The notes beneath the pieces are model-generated. The model was given only the letters and a program-made list of their open reading frames with translations, ran no database searches and had not been told where the DNA came from. Below are positions 16,975 to 24,399 of a stretch of 64,000 nucleotides of DNA, piece after piece. Numbering within the stretch: the stretch's first letter is position 1; the number at the start of each line of letters is the position of its first letter. Both the position numbers and the translations under genes were made by a program. Source of the DNA: Acinetobacter boissieri (GTDB lineage: Bacteria; Pseudomonadota; Gammaproteobacteria; Pseudomonadales; Moraxellaceae); assembly GCF_900096955.1 (NCBI RefSeq), contig NZ_FMYL01000005.1:62001-126000 (forward strand), in the 5' to 3' direction.

Positions 16975-17973
16975 TTAAAAATTTTCTAGTACAATTTTTC
17001 CTTTTGCCTTTCCTGATTCAATTAACTTATGTGCCTGTTCTAAATTTGCAGCATTAATTTTTCCTAAGTTTTGACTTACTGTACTTCTAAGCTTTTGCTG
17101 ATCAATTAAATAAGAAACTTGTTGTAAAATATAGCTCTGCTGTTGAATATCATTGGTTTCATACATTGAACGGGTGAACATTAATTCCCAATGTATGGAT
17201 ATAGATTTACGCTTAAACGGCATAATATCGAAAGCTTGTGGATCATCGATTAATCCAAGCTTGGCTTGTGGTGCGATAAGAGAAACTATTTGATTGGTAT
17301 ATGTTTCTGTATGATTTGTAGAGAATACATATTTTGGTTGGTCGATCTTTAGTTCTTCAATTTGTGCACTTAAATCTTGGCTATGATCAATCACATGATT
17401 GGCTCCTAGTGATTTTACCCAAGATTTTGTTTCTTCTCGTGAGGCTGTTGCAATAACTGTAAGGTTTGTCTTTGCTTTTAGCAGTTGAATAGCGATTGAT
17501 CCTACACCCCCAGCGCCACCAATAATTAGAATACTACCAGACTCTGTTTCTGAAATTTTAAATCGATCAAATAGCATTTCCCATGCAGTAATTGCTGTTA
17601 ATGGTAAAGCTGCTGCTTCTGCATTGGATATTGTAATAGGTTTAAGACTAATGATTCTTTCATCAACTGCTTGAAATTCAGCATTGCTACCATCTCTTGT
17701 TAAATCACCAGCATACCAAACAGAATCGCCGACTTTAAAAGATGTAACCTTTGAACCAATTTCTACAATTTCACCTACTGCATCCCAACCTAAAATATGA
17801 TTGTTCACCTGATTTGCACTTTTTCTAATTTTAGTATCGACAGGATTAACAGATATCGCTCGAACTTTTACAAGAACATCACGCTCCTTGAGTGTAGGCT
17901 TATCTTTTTCAATATCTCTTAGTGCATTTTTAAAATCAATATTGCTATCTACAACATATGATATAGCTTTCAT
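16975..17973 (-). CDS. Zinc-binding dehydrogenase family / quinone oxidoreductase-like protein
   Basis: A 332-residue MDR-superfamily enzyme of the quinone-oxidoreductase (ZADH) type. The N-terminal GroES-like domain has VRAISVNPVDTKIRKS, and the nucleotide-binding motif is IIGGAGGVGSIAIQLLKA (about 150-167). The Cys ligands of zinc ADHs are absent, as usual for this group. It is probably an NADPH-dependent reductase of quinones or enones. It is transcribed divergently from the HxlR regulator 93 bp away, a pairing typical of electrophile-response modules. Confidence 0.88.
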   Translation of the reverse strand: MKAISYVVDSNIDFKNALRDIEKDKPTLKERDVLVKVRAISVNPVDTKIRKSANQVNNHILGWDAVGEIVEIGSKVTSFKVGDSVWYAGDLTRDGSNAEFQAVDERIISLKPITISNAEAAALPLTAITAWEMLFDRFKISETESGSILIIGGAGGVGSIAIQLLKAKTNLTVIATASREETKSWVKSLGANHVIDHSQDLSAQIEELKIDQPKYVFSTNHTETYTNQIVSLIAPQAKLGLIDDPQAFDIMPFKRKSISIHWELMFTRSMYETNDIQQQSYILQQVSYLIDQQKLRSTVSQNLGKINAANLEQAHKLIESGKAKGKIVLENF

Positions 17974-18066
17974 AAATCTGTCCTCTTGTAATAGAGCTTT
18001 AGTTTAACTAATATTCCCATATTGTTTATACTGACAAATTTGACATATGGTGACAAAAGGATACTG

Positions 18067-18420
18067 ATGGGCAAAGTTAAGCATTCTAGATTTAACTGTA
18101 CACCTGGTTGCTCTGTTGAAGCTACAATTGGGCTACTTGATGGAAAGTGGAAAAGTATTATTTTATGGCATTTATTATGTGAAAAAGTTTTAAGATTTGG
18201 TGAGTTAAAAAATAAGATACCTGCAATTACTCAAAAGGTATTAACTCGACAATTACGTGAACTTGAAGAAGATGGCATTATTATAAGAAAAGTTTATGCT
18301 CAAATTCCTCCTAAAGTTGAATATAGACTTTCTGATTTAGGATTTTCACTTGAACCTGTGTTAGTTGCTTTGAAAGAATGGGGAGATAAAAATATAAATT
18401 TATATGGCAAGCCGAACTAA
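18067..18420 (+). CDS. HxlR-family winged-helix regulator
   Basis: A 117-residue HxlR-type regulator: CTPGCSVEATIGLLDGKWKS, ILWHLLCEKVLRFGELKNKI, and QKVLTRQLRELEEDGIIIRK form the winged helix. The frame is open upstream to a TTG at 18022, but the ATG at 18067 with AAGG at 18057-18060 is the better start. The N-terminal Cys (CTPGC) fits a thiol-sensing mechanism known for HxlR members, which is inferred here. The divergent dehydrogenase is the likely target. Confidence 0.88.
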   Translation: MGKVKHSRFNCTPGCSVEATIGLLDGKWKSIILWHLLCEKVLRFGELKNKIPAITQKVLTRQLRELEEDGIIIRKVYAQIPPKVEYRLSDLGFSLEPVLVALKEWGDKNINLYGKPN

Positions 18421-18637
18421 CATAATAAACGTTACACGAAGTGAAAGCTAATACTCCATTTTGGTATTTAATATAAATGCCATTATGTTAATGGATATCT
18501 GTTTATTGGAAGGGGTTTAGTATCACGTACTAAATTTGGGTTGAAATAAATGCTCTTATTTTTGTACGATAATACGCTTGAAAGTTAGACATTTATTTCC
18601 TAAATTAAAGATTAAATACTCAGAAAATAAAATACTT

Positions 18638-19246
18638 ATGAAGCTATATTACACTCCAGGTGCATGTTCGCTCGCTGCACATATTATTTTGAATGAAATT
18701 AATGTGGATTTTGAAATAGAAAAAGTAAATTTAGATACCCATCGCACTGAAAAAGATCAAGATTTTTATAAAATCAATCCAAAAGGATTTGTGCCAGCTT
18801 TAGAAATAAATCAAGGCTCAATTCTAACAGAAAATGTAGCTATTCTTACATTTTTAGCGCAAAAAGATCCACATCAAAAAATGATTCCTAGTTTAGGTCT
18901 CGATAATATAAGACTTTTAGAGTGGCTGGGTTATTTAAACTCACAACTACATAATGCATATCTTTATTTTTTTCATAATGAGTTGACCGACGATCAGAAA
19001 TTAAAAGGCTTTGAAAAAATTAATAAATATTTAGTTTTTATCGATAATTTTTTAGAACATTCTGATCATCTTTATTTAGTTAATGATAGTTTTGGTCCCG
19101 CAGATGCATACTTTTTTGTCCTTACAAACTGGTCTAGTTACATTAAACATGATTTAACGCCTTACAAGCATATTTTAGCTTTAAGAAAAAATATTGAACA
19201 GAGACAATCTGTACAAGTTACAATGAAAAAAGAAGGTTTGATTTAG
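18638..19246 (+). CDS. Glutathione S-transferase family protein (beta-class-like)
   Basis: A 202-residue GST. The N-terminal thioredoxin fold begins MKLYYTPGACSLAAHIILNE, with the beta-class Cys at position 10, followed by KINPKGFVPALE (cis-Pro) and LTENVAILTFLA. The C-terminal helical domain follows. The frame is open 60 bp further upstream, but the family start is clearly MKLYYTPG at 18638. It would conjugate glutathione to electrophiles, which fits its neighbours. It has its own terminator-like hairpin at 19283-19325. Confidence 0.88.
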   Translation: MKLYYTPGACSLAAHIILNEINVDFEIEKVNLDTHRTEKDQDFYKINPKGFVPALEINQGSILTENVAILTFLAQKDPHQKMIPSLGLDNIRLLEWLGYLNSQLHNAYLYFFHNELTDDQKLKGFEKINKYLVFIDNFLEHSDHLYLVNDSFGPADAYFFVLTNWSSYIKHDLTPYKHILALRKNIEQRQSVQVTMKKEGLI

Positions 19247-19282
19247 ATAGACACTAGAGGGATTCAGCCCTCATATAATAAT

Positions 19283-19325
19283 AAGGCTCTAGCCCAATAG
19301 ATCTATTCTACTAGGCTAGAGCCTT
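19283..19325. terminator. Hairpin after GST gene
   Basis: Perfect 12-bp stem, AAGGCTCTAGCC (19283-19294) and GGCTAGAGCCTT (19314-19325), 36 bp after the GST stop codon. The T-run is weak, so it may be a terminator or mRNA 3'-end stabiliser. Confidence 0.55.
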
Positions 19326-19380
19326 ATAAATAAGTCATGCATTTTTCAATTCGAACTTACTATTAATGCCCTTTAAAATA

Positions 19381-19412
19381 AAAAGAACTGCTCAATTGGA
19401 ACAGTCCTTTTT
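19381..19412. terminator. Hairpin just outside the transposon left end
   Basis: AAAAGAACTG (19381-19390) pairs with CAGTCCTTTT (19402-19411) with one mismatch, with A/T runs on both sides. If the Tn7-like element were removed, this hairpin would lie a few tens of bases beyond the nrdB stop codon on the strand nrdB uses. It may be the original nrdB terminator displaced by insertion (inference). Confidence 0.5.
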
Positions 19413-19444
19413 ATTGGGGTAACAACTCGTGTGGCACACCGCTG

Positions 19445-19572
19445 AACGACACATCAGTTGTCATTTTTCAATATAACTAATCAAGACTTTAGTATTTTAA
19501 CGACATTGGATGACATCTCTCAACGACACAACAGCTGTCATTTTTCGCTAATAACGACACAACAGCTGTCAT
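19445..19572 (+). repeat. Transposon left-end TnsB-type binding sites
   Basis: Four 20-bp sites: AACGACACATCAGTTGTCAT at 19445-19464, a diverged copy at 19499-19518 (AACGACATTGGATGACATCT), and two identical copies AACGACACAACAGCTGTCAT at 19522-19541 and 19553-19572. They are oriented opposite to the right-end sites. Spaced sites on one end and abutting sites on the other are typical of Tn7-like elements. Confidence 0.85.
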
Positions 19573-19622
19573 TTTCTTAAGTTAATGTGAGGGGAACGTT
19601 TGTTCTCTCGAATTTTCCTTCA

Positions 19623-21356
19623 TTATTGTATGCTTTGCTTGCGCCAGTTATCGACAGCAGCCAGTAGACGATTATCTTTGACGGGATTTTGCCATTCATC
19701 CCAGAAATTTACAGTTCCACTGTTTGGTTTATTGAGAGGTTCATCAATCCTGATTCGACTTGGCAGCAAACTGGCATCACCGACAACTAATGCTTCTCCA
19801 GTGTCGAGAGTCGGAAGAATATCACTAAAACCACCGAGGCTATCAGGAAGAAGGCGTTTGATAACTCCTTGATCTTCAGCATTAGTCAGTCGCATGGAAA
19901 CGAAGTTGCTACATTGGCTTAACAGTGTTTTATTTACTTCAGATGGACGTTGGCTGATTACAACTAAGCTGACACCATATTTGCGTCCTTCTTTAGCGAT
20001 GCGCTCGAAGATATCCAGTGAAATATCATCAGCAGAATCTGCCATATTGCGCTGTGGCATATATAGATGGGCTTCATCACAAAGAAGGGCAATAGGATGG
20101 CGAAGTTCAGATGGGGTCCATTGTTGTACGGAAAATGTGACTCGTGCAACAAGGGAAACGATCAGGGGAAGAATATCTGAGGGAACTTCAGAGAAGTTGA
20201 TGATCTTGATGCCTGCCTTACCATTTTCATCTGTGCTGCCGAGTGCAGCACTAGCAAATTTCTCAAGCCAAGCAAAATCAAGAATATCCTCACCACCATT
20301 AAACATGAAGCCGAGGCGTCTATCAGAGATTTTGTTTTCAAGTCTGGAAATCATGCGCGCGAGTTTTCCGAAGAAATCGCCCTGTTTTTCAGTTCCTATT
20401 TTAGCGCCAGGAACCATTTCGACGTTAATAGAATTCAGTCGCTCCAAAAGGAAATCCAGATCAAATGGAACGGGGCTATCAACAGTAAAATGTTTTAGTA
20501 AATCATGCTGCCTATTGTCTTCTAGGTACTTTCTTTTTGCTTGGTTAATCTCACGAGCCATGATCATGGCTTGATTGGGGGCATTTTGATCGCTACGATC
20601 GACAAACATGGAAACCAGCGCCTCATAAGAAAGGAGCCAATAAGGAAGATAAAGTACATCATCAGAAATGGTACTTTTAGCTTCCACATCTGTTGGTCCT
20701 GCAACCTTGAAGTGTTGAATGCCTATCCCAGTTAATGGAGCGTATTCACCGTGAAGATCAAAGACAATAGCATTGGCAGTAGCAAGCCCTGACATCTGTT
20801 CAATAATTTTGGCAGTTGTCCAAGACTTTCCAGAACCTGTACTTCCTCCAATAAAAGCATGGCGTTGGAAAAATTTGTTGCCATTGAGATAGGCTACTGC
20901 GTTCTCATCCAACGTGTACTTACCTAGCGTCAAGGCATTTCCATCTGCTGAAACACTTGAAAGTGTACGCATAAATCCAGTGAGGTTCTCACCTTCGAGC
21001 GAAAAGCAGTTTGCATCTATTTCTGGAACACTTTCGAGTGTTCGACGGAAGACATTCTCTTTGGAACTATCACGATCTAACATGGTTCCAATTAATGCAA
21101 TACGACACAGATTTAATTCTGAATTTTGGTCGATAATCCCATCATTGGAAAGACTCTCTACGCTTCGCTTTCTAGTCACTTGCGTAATAAGACCAATGAG
21201 ATGCTGTCCTGGTCTGCTGCTTTGGAGTACTGCAAGATGATTAACTTGTAGTCTTTTTAGGTGAGTAACGTTCTCCACATCCACAATGACATTCGTGGTG
21301 TCAACAGAGGCAACCTTTCCGAGTGCTTCTTCATCCTTAAAGTTAAATATTGGCAT
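19623..21356 (-). CDS. HerA-like ATPase of a SIR2-HerA defence pair
   Basis: A 577-residue FtsK/HerA-superfamily ATPase (DUF87). An N-terminal HAS-barrel-like region (about 1-90) precedes Walker A GGSTGSGKSWTT (about 169-180), then FDLHGEY, Walker B ALLCDEAHLYMP (about 430) and sensor-like VISQRPSEV. HerA proteins form hexamers; in SIR2-HerA systems the complex depletes NAD or cuts DNA on phage infection. It is 9 bp after the SIR2 gene and co-transcribed. Base composition appears less AT-rich than the tns genes, suggesting separate acquisition. Its stop lies only about 50 bp from the left-end TnsB sites. Confidence 0.9.
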   Translation of the reverse strand: MPIFNFKDEEALGKVASVDTTNVIVDVENVTHLKRLQVNHLAVLQSSRPGQHLIGLITQVTRKRSVESLSNDGIIDQNSELNLCRIALIGTMLDRDSSKENVFRRTLESVPEIDANCFSLEGENLTGFMRTLSSVSADGNALTLGKYTLDENAVAYLNGNKFFQRHAFIGGSTGSGKSWTTAKIIEQMSGLATANAIVFDLHGEYAPLTGIGIQHFKVAGPTDVEAKSTISDDVLYLPYWLLSYEALVSMFVDRSDQNAPNQAMIMAREINQAKRKYLEDNRQHDLLKHFTVDSPVPFDLDFLLERLNSINVEMVPGAKIGTEKQGDFFGKLARMISRLENKISDRRLGFMFNGGEDILDFAWLEKFASAALGSTDENGKAGIKIINFSEVPSDILPLIVSLVARVTFSVQQWTPSELRHPIALLCDEAHLYMPQRNMADSADDISLDIFERIAKEGRKYGVSLVVISQRPSEVNKTLLSQCSNFVSMRLTNAEDQGVIKRLLPDSLGGFSDILPTLDTGEALVVGDASLLPSRIRIDEPLNKPNSGTVNFWDEWQNPVKDNRLLAAVDNWRKQSIQ

Positions 21357-21365
21357 ATGTCCTCT

Positions 21366-22379
21366 TTACATAATGAGTGATAAGTAGCCTTCAAGGCTCC
21401 AGATGTTTTTATTTACTGTGAATGAAGAGTTACTTAATGAAGAGTAGACTACAGACTCGTCATCTGTTGTTCCACGTTCTATAGCTAAGTAATTTTTTGC
21501 TTTGCCATCAATAATAAGATTCTTGGCCGAATCGGAAAGTGCATACGTGATGATTGTGACTGGCGCTCCCAGTCGGTGACATTTGGCCATAAGTTTTGGT
21601 TGAATATGCTCATCATTGAATCCATATCCAATACACAAGTATGATCCTGCCTCATTGATAGCTATATCGGCGTTATTAATGATTGATCGGAATGGTTCAA
21701 GATGTGTTTTTTGATACTTTTGAGTGCCAGGAGTCACAATCTGTGGGCTATAATTTTCAGGAATTTCTTGTGCTCCTGAAATTGCAATAGTGTCTTCTAA
21801 TGAAGATTGAAACCAGTCTAGAGAACCATGTACTTTCCAAATATTCACTCTACGAGAGCAGGTTAACTCATCAGGCGTGGTGAGTTGGCGGAAAAAGCCA
21901 TGTGTGAATCCTGTGTAGTGATGAATTTTACTTTGCTCACATGCATATTCTGCCAGTCGATCATAATTTGTAGTGACAATATTTATTTTTTTTAGACTTG
22001 TTTTGAACATATGTTGAAGTAAGCGACTCAACGGAAACATTGAAATATTTTGCAAACCATTTTTGAAAATATTGCAATCTTCAGAGTTAATGAGTGACCA
22101 GGTGGAATTTATGATCTTGCAAGTTAAGTCTTTAGATACATCTACTTGATGGAGTGCTGTTTCAAGATCTACGCCATTTTTAAGTGTTTGGCAGAAATTG
22201 TCCCAAGCTCCCATATCTGCATCAGATAATCCTGAAACATCAGTTTTTTCAGTCAAATGTTGTGCAAGTGCTCCCATTCCCGACATTCCATGTGCTGCCG
22301 AGGCCCCACTACCCAAAATTATGATAGGAGCCTTACCATAATAATCCTGAGCCTGTTTTTCATAATTAATATTAGACAA
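21366..22379 (-). CDS. SIR2-domain NADase of a SIR2-HerA defence pair
   Basis: A SIR2-family protein of ~337 residues. NAD-binding motifs are IIILGSGASAAHGMSGMGAL near the N terminus, VTTNYDRLAEYA, the catalytic-type KVHGSLDW, and GYGFNDEHI. In phage defence, such SIR2 domains cleave NAD after infection. The frame runs upstream to a TTG at 22427 without an SD; the TTG at 22379 has AAGGA seven bases upstream and is preferred. It is first in a two-gene operon with HerA. Identification as a Nezha-type SIR2-HerA system rests on this pairing. Confidence 0.87.
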   Translation of the reverse strand: MSNINYEKQAQDYYGKAPIIILGSGASAAHGMSGMGALAQHLTEKTDVSGLSDADMGAWDNFCQTLKNGVDLETALHQVDVSKDLTCKIINSTWSLINSEDCNIFKNGLQNISMFPLSRLLQHMFKTSLKKINIVTTNYDRLAEYACEQSKIHHYTGFTHGFFRQLTTPDELTCSRRVNIWKVHGSLDWFQSSLEDTIAISGAQEIPENYSPQIVTPGTQKYQKTHLEPFRSIINNADIAINEAGSYLCIGYGFNDEHIQPKLMAKCHRLGAPVTIITYALSDSAKNLIIDGKAKNYLAIERGTTDDESVVYSSLSNSSFTVNKNIWSLEGYLSLIM

Positions 22380-22427
22380 GATATTATCCTTTAATATTAT
22401 TGAGTTAGTATTTTTTGGTTGGTTCAA

Positions 22428-22774
22428 GTGTAAAGATGTATCTTGTTGTAACTTACAAAAAAAGATAAGTCAAATATACATTTATGTCAGCAGTAAAATT
22501 TAATTGAATCAAAATAAATGGATAAGAAATGAAGGAGGAGGTATGAGGAATACACCTCAATGACATAGTTTTCTTTTGAGTGCTCGCTATCATTGCCTTG
22601 AAAACAGTAAAAAATAAAACCGATATGTCATGTGATGTCGCTGAGTGACGAATGCGTTTTCGTTACTACTGTTTTTTAAATGGGATTGAGGTTTTGCGAC
22701 AGTTTGTGTCTTCCATGCCTTGTTTTATTACGCATGCGCTTTATTATTAAAATCTTTGTTAGAGATAATTTAAT
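22428..22774. other. Intergenic region between SIR2 and the split gene
   Basis: About 350 bp between divergent genes, presumably with both promoters. It holds a short possible leader ORF (ATG near 22542 after GGAGGAGGT, six codons) and paired AAAACAGTA / TACTGTTTT segments near 22602 and 22668 that could form a large hairpin. A GATGTCGCTGAGTGACGA stretch near 22634 faintly recalls transposon-end sequence. Nothing is firm. Confidence 0.35.
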
Positions 22775-23242
22775 ATGAATTTAGGCTTAAAAGAACTTAT
22801 AGCTGAAATTGCTCTTTCCTCATCAATAAAAGAAGCAGCAGAATTATACAAAATATTTGAGGGTATATTAAAAGACTATGTTTTTATCTTAAGTTTTGAC
22901 AAATCTTCAGCTGCTATTCCAGGTCTTGCAGTAGATAAAAATTTTTCAAAGACAGGTGCCATAAGAGGTTTATATAAATATAATAATGTATTCGTTTTAA
23001 GTGGGAAAACTGTTGATTCCTTATTATCTGGGAAGAAGGAGGAGATTCCAATTGACTATTCTATATCTTTGGATACACAAGCTGTAAGTTATTTATATTC
23101 ATATTTTTTTGATAGAAATAATAATAGATTGCCAGGAGACCTGGATGAATTTTTTAGGTTTATTATAGAGCCAGATGTAAATGTTGATCCTATCCCTCAC
23201 TTGACTGAGAATACATATAACTTAAAATCTGGTGTAATTTAG
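22775..23242 (+). CDS. Unknown protein, first part of a probably frameshifted gene
   Basis: A 155-residue frame starting MNLGLKELIAEIALSSSIKE; family not recognised. It ends in NLKSGVI followed by TAG. In the next frame the downstream sequence (NLDEIYDVKLAYEMFRNLD) is open across this stop and leads straight into the 23275 frame. The two are therefore probably one ~413-residue gene broken by a single-base change around 23221-23236. It is divergent from SIR2-HerA. Confidence 0.6.
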   Translation: MNLGLKELIAEIALSSSIKEAAELYKIFEGILKDYVFILSFDKSSAAIPGLAVDKNFSKTGAIRGLYKYNNVFVLSGKTVDSLLSGKKEEIPIDYSISLDTQAVSYLYSYFFDRNNNRLPGDLDEFFRFIIEPDVNVDPIPHLTENTYNLKSGVI

Positions 23243-23274
23243 ATGAAATTTACGATGTTAAGCTTGCTTATGAG

Positions 23275-24018
23275 ATGTTTAGAAATTTGGATGTTGAGGC
23301 ATTTAAGAATGAGAATAAACTAAAATTCAATAAAACTGATTTTGAGATTCAGCAAATAGCTCAGCAGCAAATGTCTCAAGAAATATTTAGGTTAACTAAT
23401 GAACAGTTTAATATTGAGTATGAAAGAATGTTTCATGAGCAATATATAATTATTTTAATAATTGCTATTATTCGATGGAAATATAGTAAAAAATCAATTT
23501 ATACAAAGATCTACACCTACTTTGAGATGAATCAAAAGTATCTTGGTTTGATGTCTGTCCGTGATGCAAATCTTGCATATGCTATTTTTTCAAATAAATC
23601 TAATTTCTTTGGAAAAATTCAAAAGAATTCTGACGAATTGGTTAGAAAGATGAAAGCTATGGCATGGGATATTTTTCATTTTAGATATTTAGAGAAAGCA
23701 TCTACATTTTCTCTTAGTAAAAATGCGGATTATTTCTTTCCTGCATTATGTAGCTTTGATGACGAGTTTGTTAAATTAATTGATTTTTATAAACTTAGTG
23801 GGTTGGTTTATAATAAGGAAGACTCTGATATTTATCCATTTTATGCTTTTGGTATGGATGATATGGTAGAGCTAAGTGATAAACATAAAATGCAAATTCA
23901 AGAGGCATTTTTTACATCTGATGCTATTATTGAAAGACAAAATACTTGTGAAAATAAAAGAATGAGATTTAATCAGTCAGTTCTTGAGCTAGAGGAAGAG
24001 TTTTTTAATCTTATATGA
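23275..24018 (+). CDS. Unknown protein, second part of a probably frameshifted gene
   Basis: A 247-residue frame (from MFRNLDVEAFKNENKLKFNK). It has a hydrophobic stretch IIILIIAIIRWKY near residue 55 and is otherwise charged and helical. The frame is open back to about 23221, overlapping the end of the preceding frame, with no RBS before the ATG at 23275; this supports a frameshifted single gene. Function unknown. Confidence 0.6.
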   Translation: MFRNLDVEAFKNENKLKFNKTDFEIQQIAQQQMSQEIFRLTNEQFNIEYERMFHEQYIIILIIAIIRWKYSKKSIYTKIYTYFEMNQKYLGLMSVRDANLAYAIFSNKSNFFGKIQKNSDELVRKMKAMAWDIFHFRYLEKASTFSLSKNADYFFPALCSFDDEFVKLIDFYKLSGLVYNKEDSDIYPFYAFGMDDMVELSDKHKMQIQEAFFTSDAIIERQNTCENKRMRFNQSVLELEEEFFNLI

Positions 24019-24027
24019 GATAAGCAC

Positions 24028-24216
24028 ATGAGCACCGTTTTTGACCCTATTGTGTCTGAATTTGATAGTTTCGACCACGAAGCAGAATATAACGCATGGT
24101 TTAGAGCTAAAATAGAAAAGGCATCTACTGACTCACGCCCAGCTGTGCCACATGATCAAGTCGTTGCACACCTAAAAAAGCGTCGTGAGGAACGAGAAGC
24201 AAATACTAATCGTTGA
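24028..24216 (+). CDS. Orphan PaaA2/ParD-like antitoxin
   Basis: A 62-residue acidic-then-basic protein. SEFDSFDHEAEYNAWFRAK and RPAVPHDQVVAHLKKRR closely match the stability-determinant/PaaA2-type antitoxins that partner ParE toxins. No toxin gene follows; the next 180 bp contain only a hairpin and the end of tniQ. It therefore appears orphaned, or it could act on a ParE elsewhere. Confidence 0.7.
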   Translation: MSTVFDPIVSEFDSFDHEAEYNAWFRAKIEKASTDSRPAVPHDQVVAHLKKRREEREANTNR

Positions 24217-24260
24217 GTTCATACTTAATACTGTCTCATTTAATAGATGTTTAGATTAAA

Positions 24261-24290
24261 TTCGCACCCAAATAATTACTTGGGTGCGAA
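24261..24290. terminator. Hairpin between antitoxin and tniQ
   Basis: Perfect 10-bp stem, TTCGCACCCA (24261-24270) and TGGGTGCGAA (24281-24290), with an AT-rich loop. It is placed between convergent genes. No strong T-run. Confidence 0.55.
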
Positions 24291-24399
24291 GCCATCTTAA
24301 CTTATATAAAAAGTTGGATTTCAGCTAGTGGTACTATCTTATGATGTATGAGATAAGGAAAACCTTAGTATCTGCCTAAACAATTGATTTAAAAATATA

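Noticed and set aside
19894-20574. Long plus-strand frame within the HerA gene
   Set aside because: Antisense shadow of a clearly recognisable ATPase gene; the translation has no domain character.
24217-24399. ParE toxin partner for the 24028 antitoxin
   Set aside because: The gap contains only a 10-bp hairpin and short frames; nothing resembling ParE on either strand.
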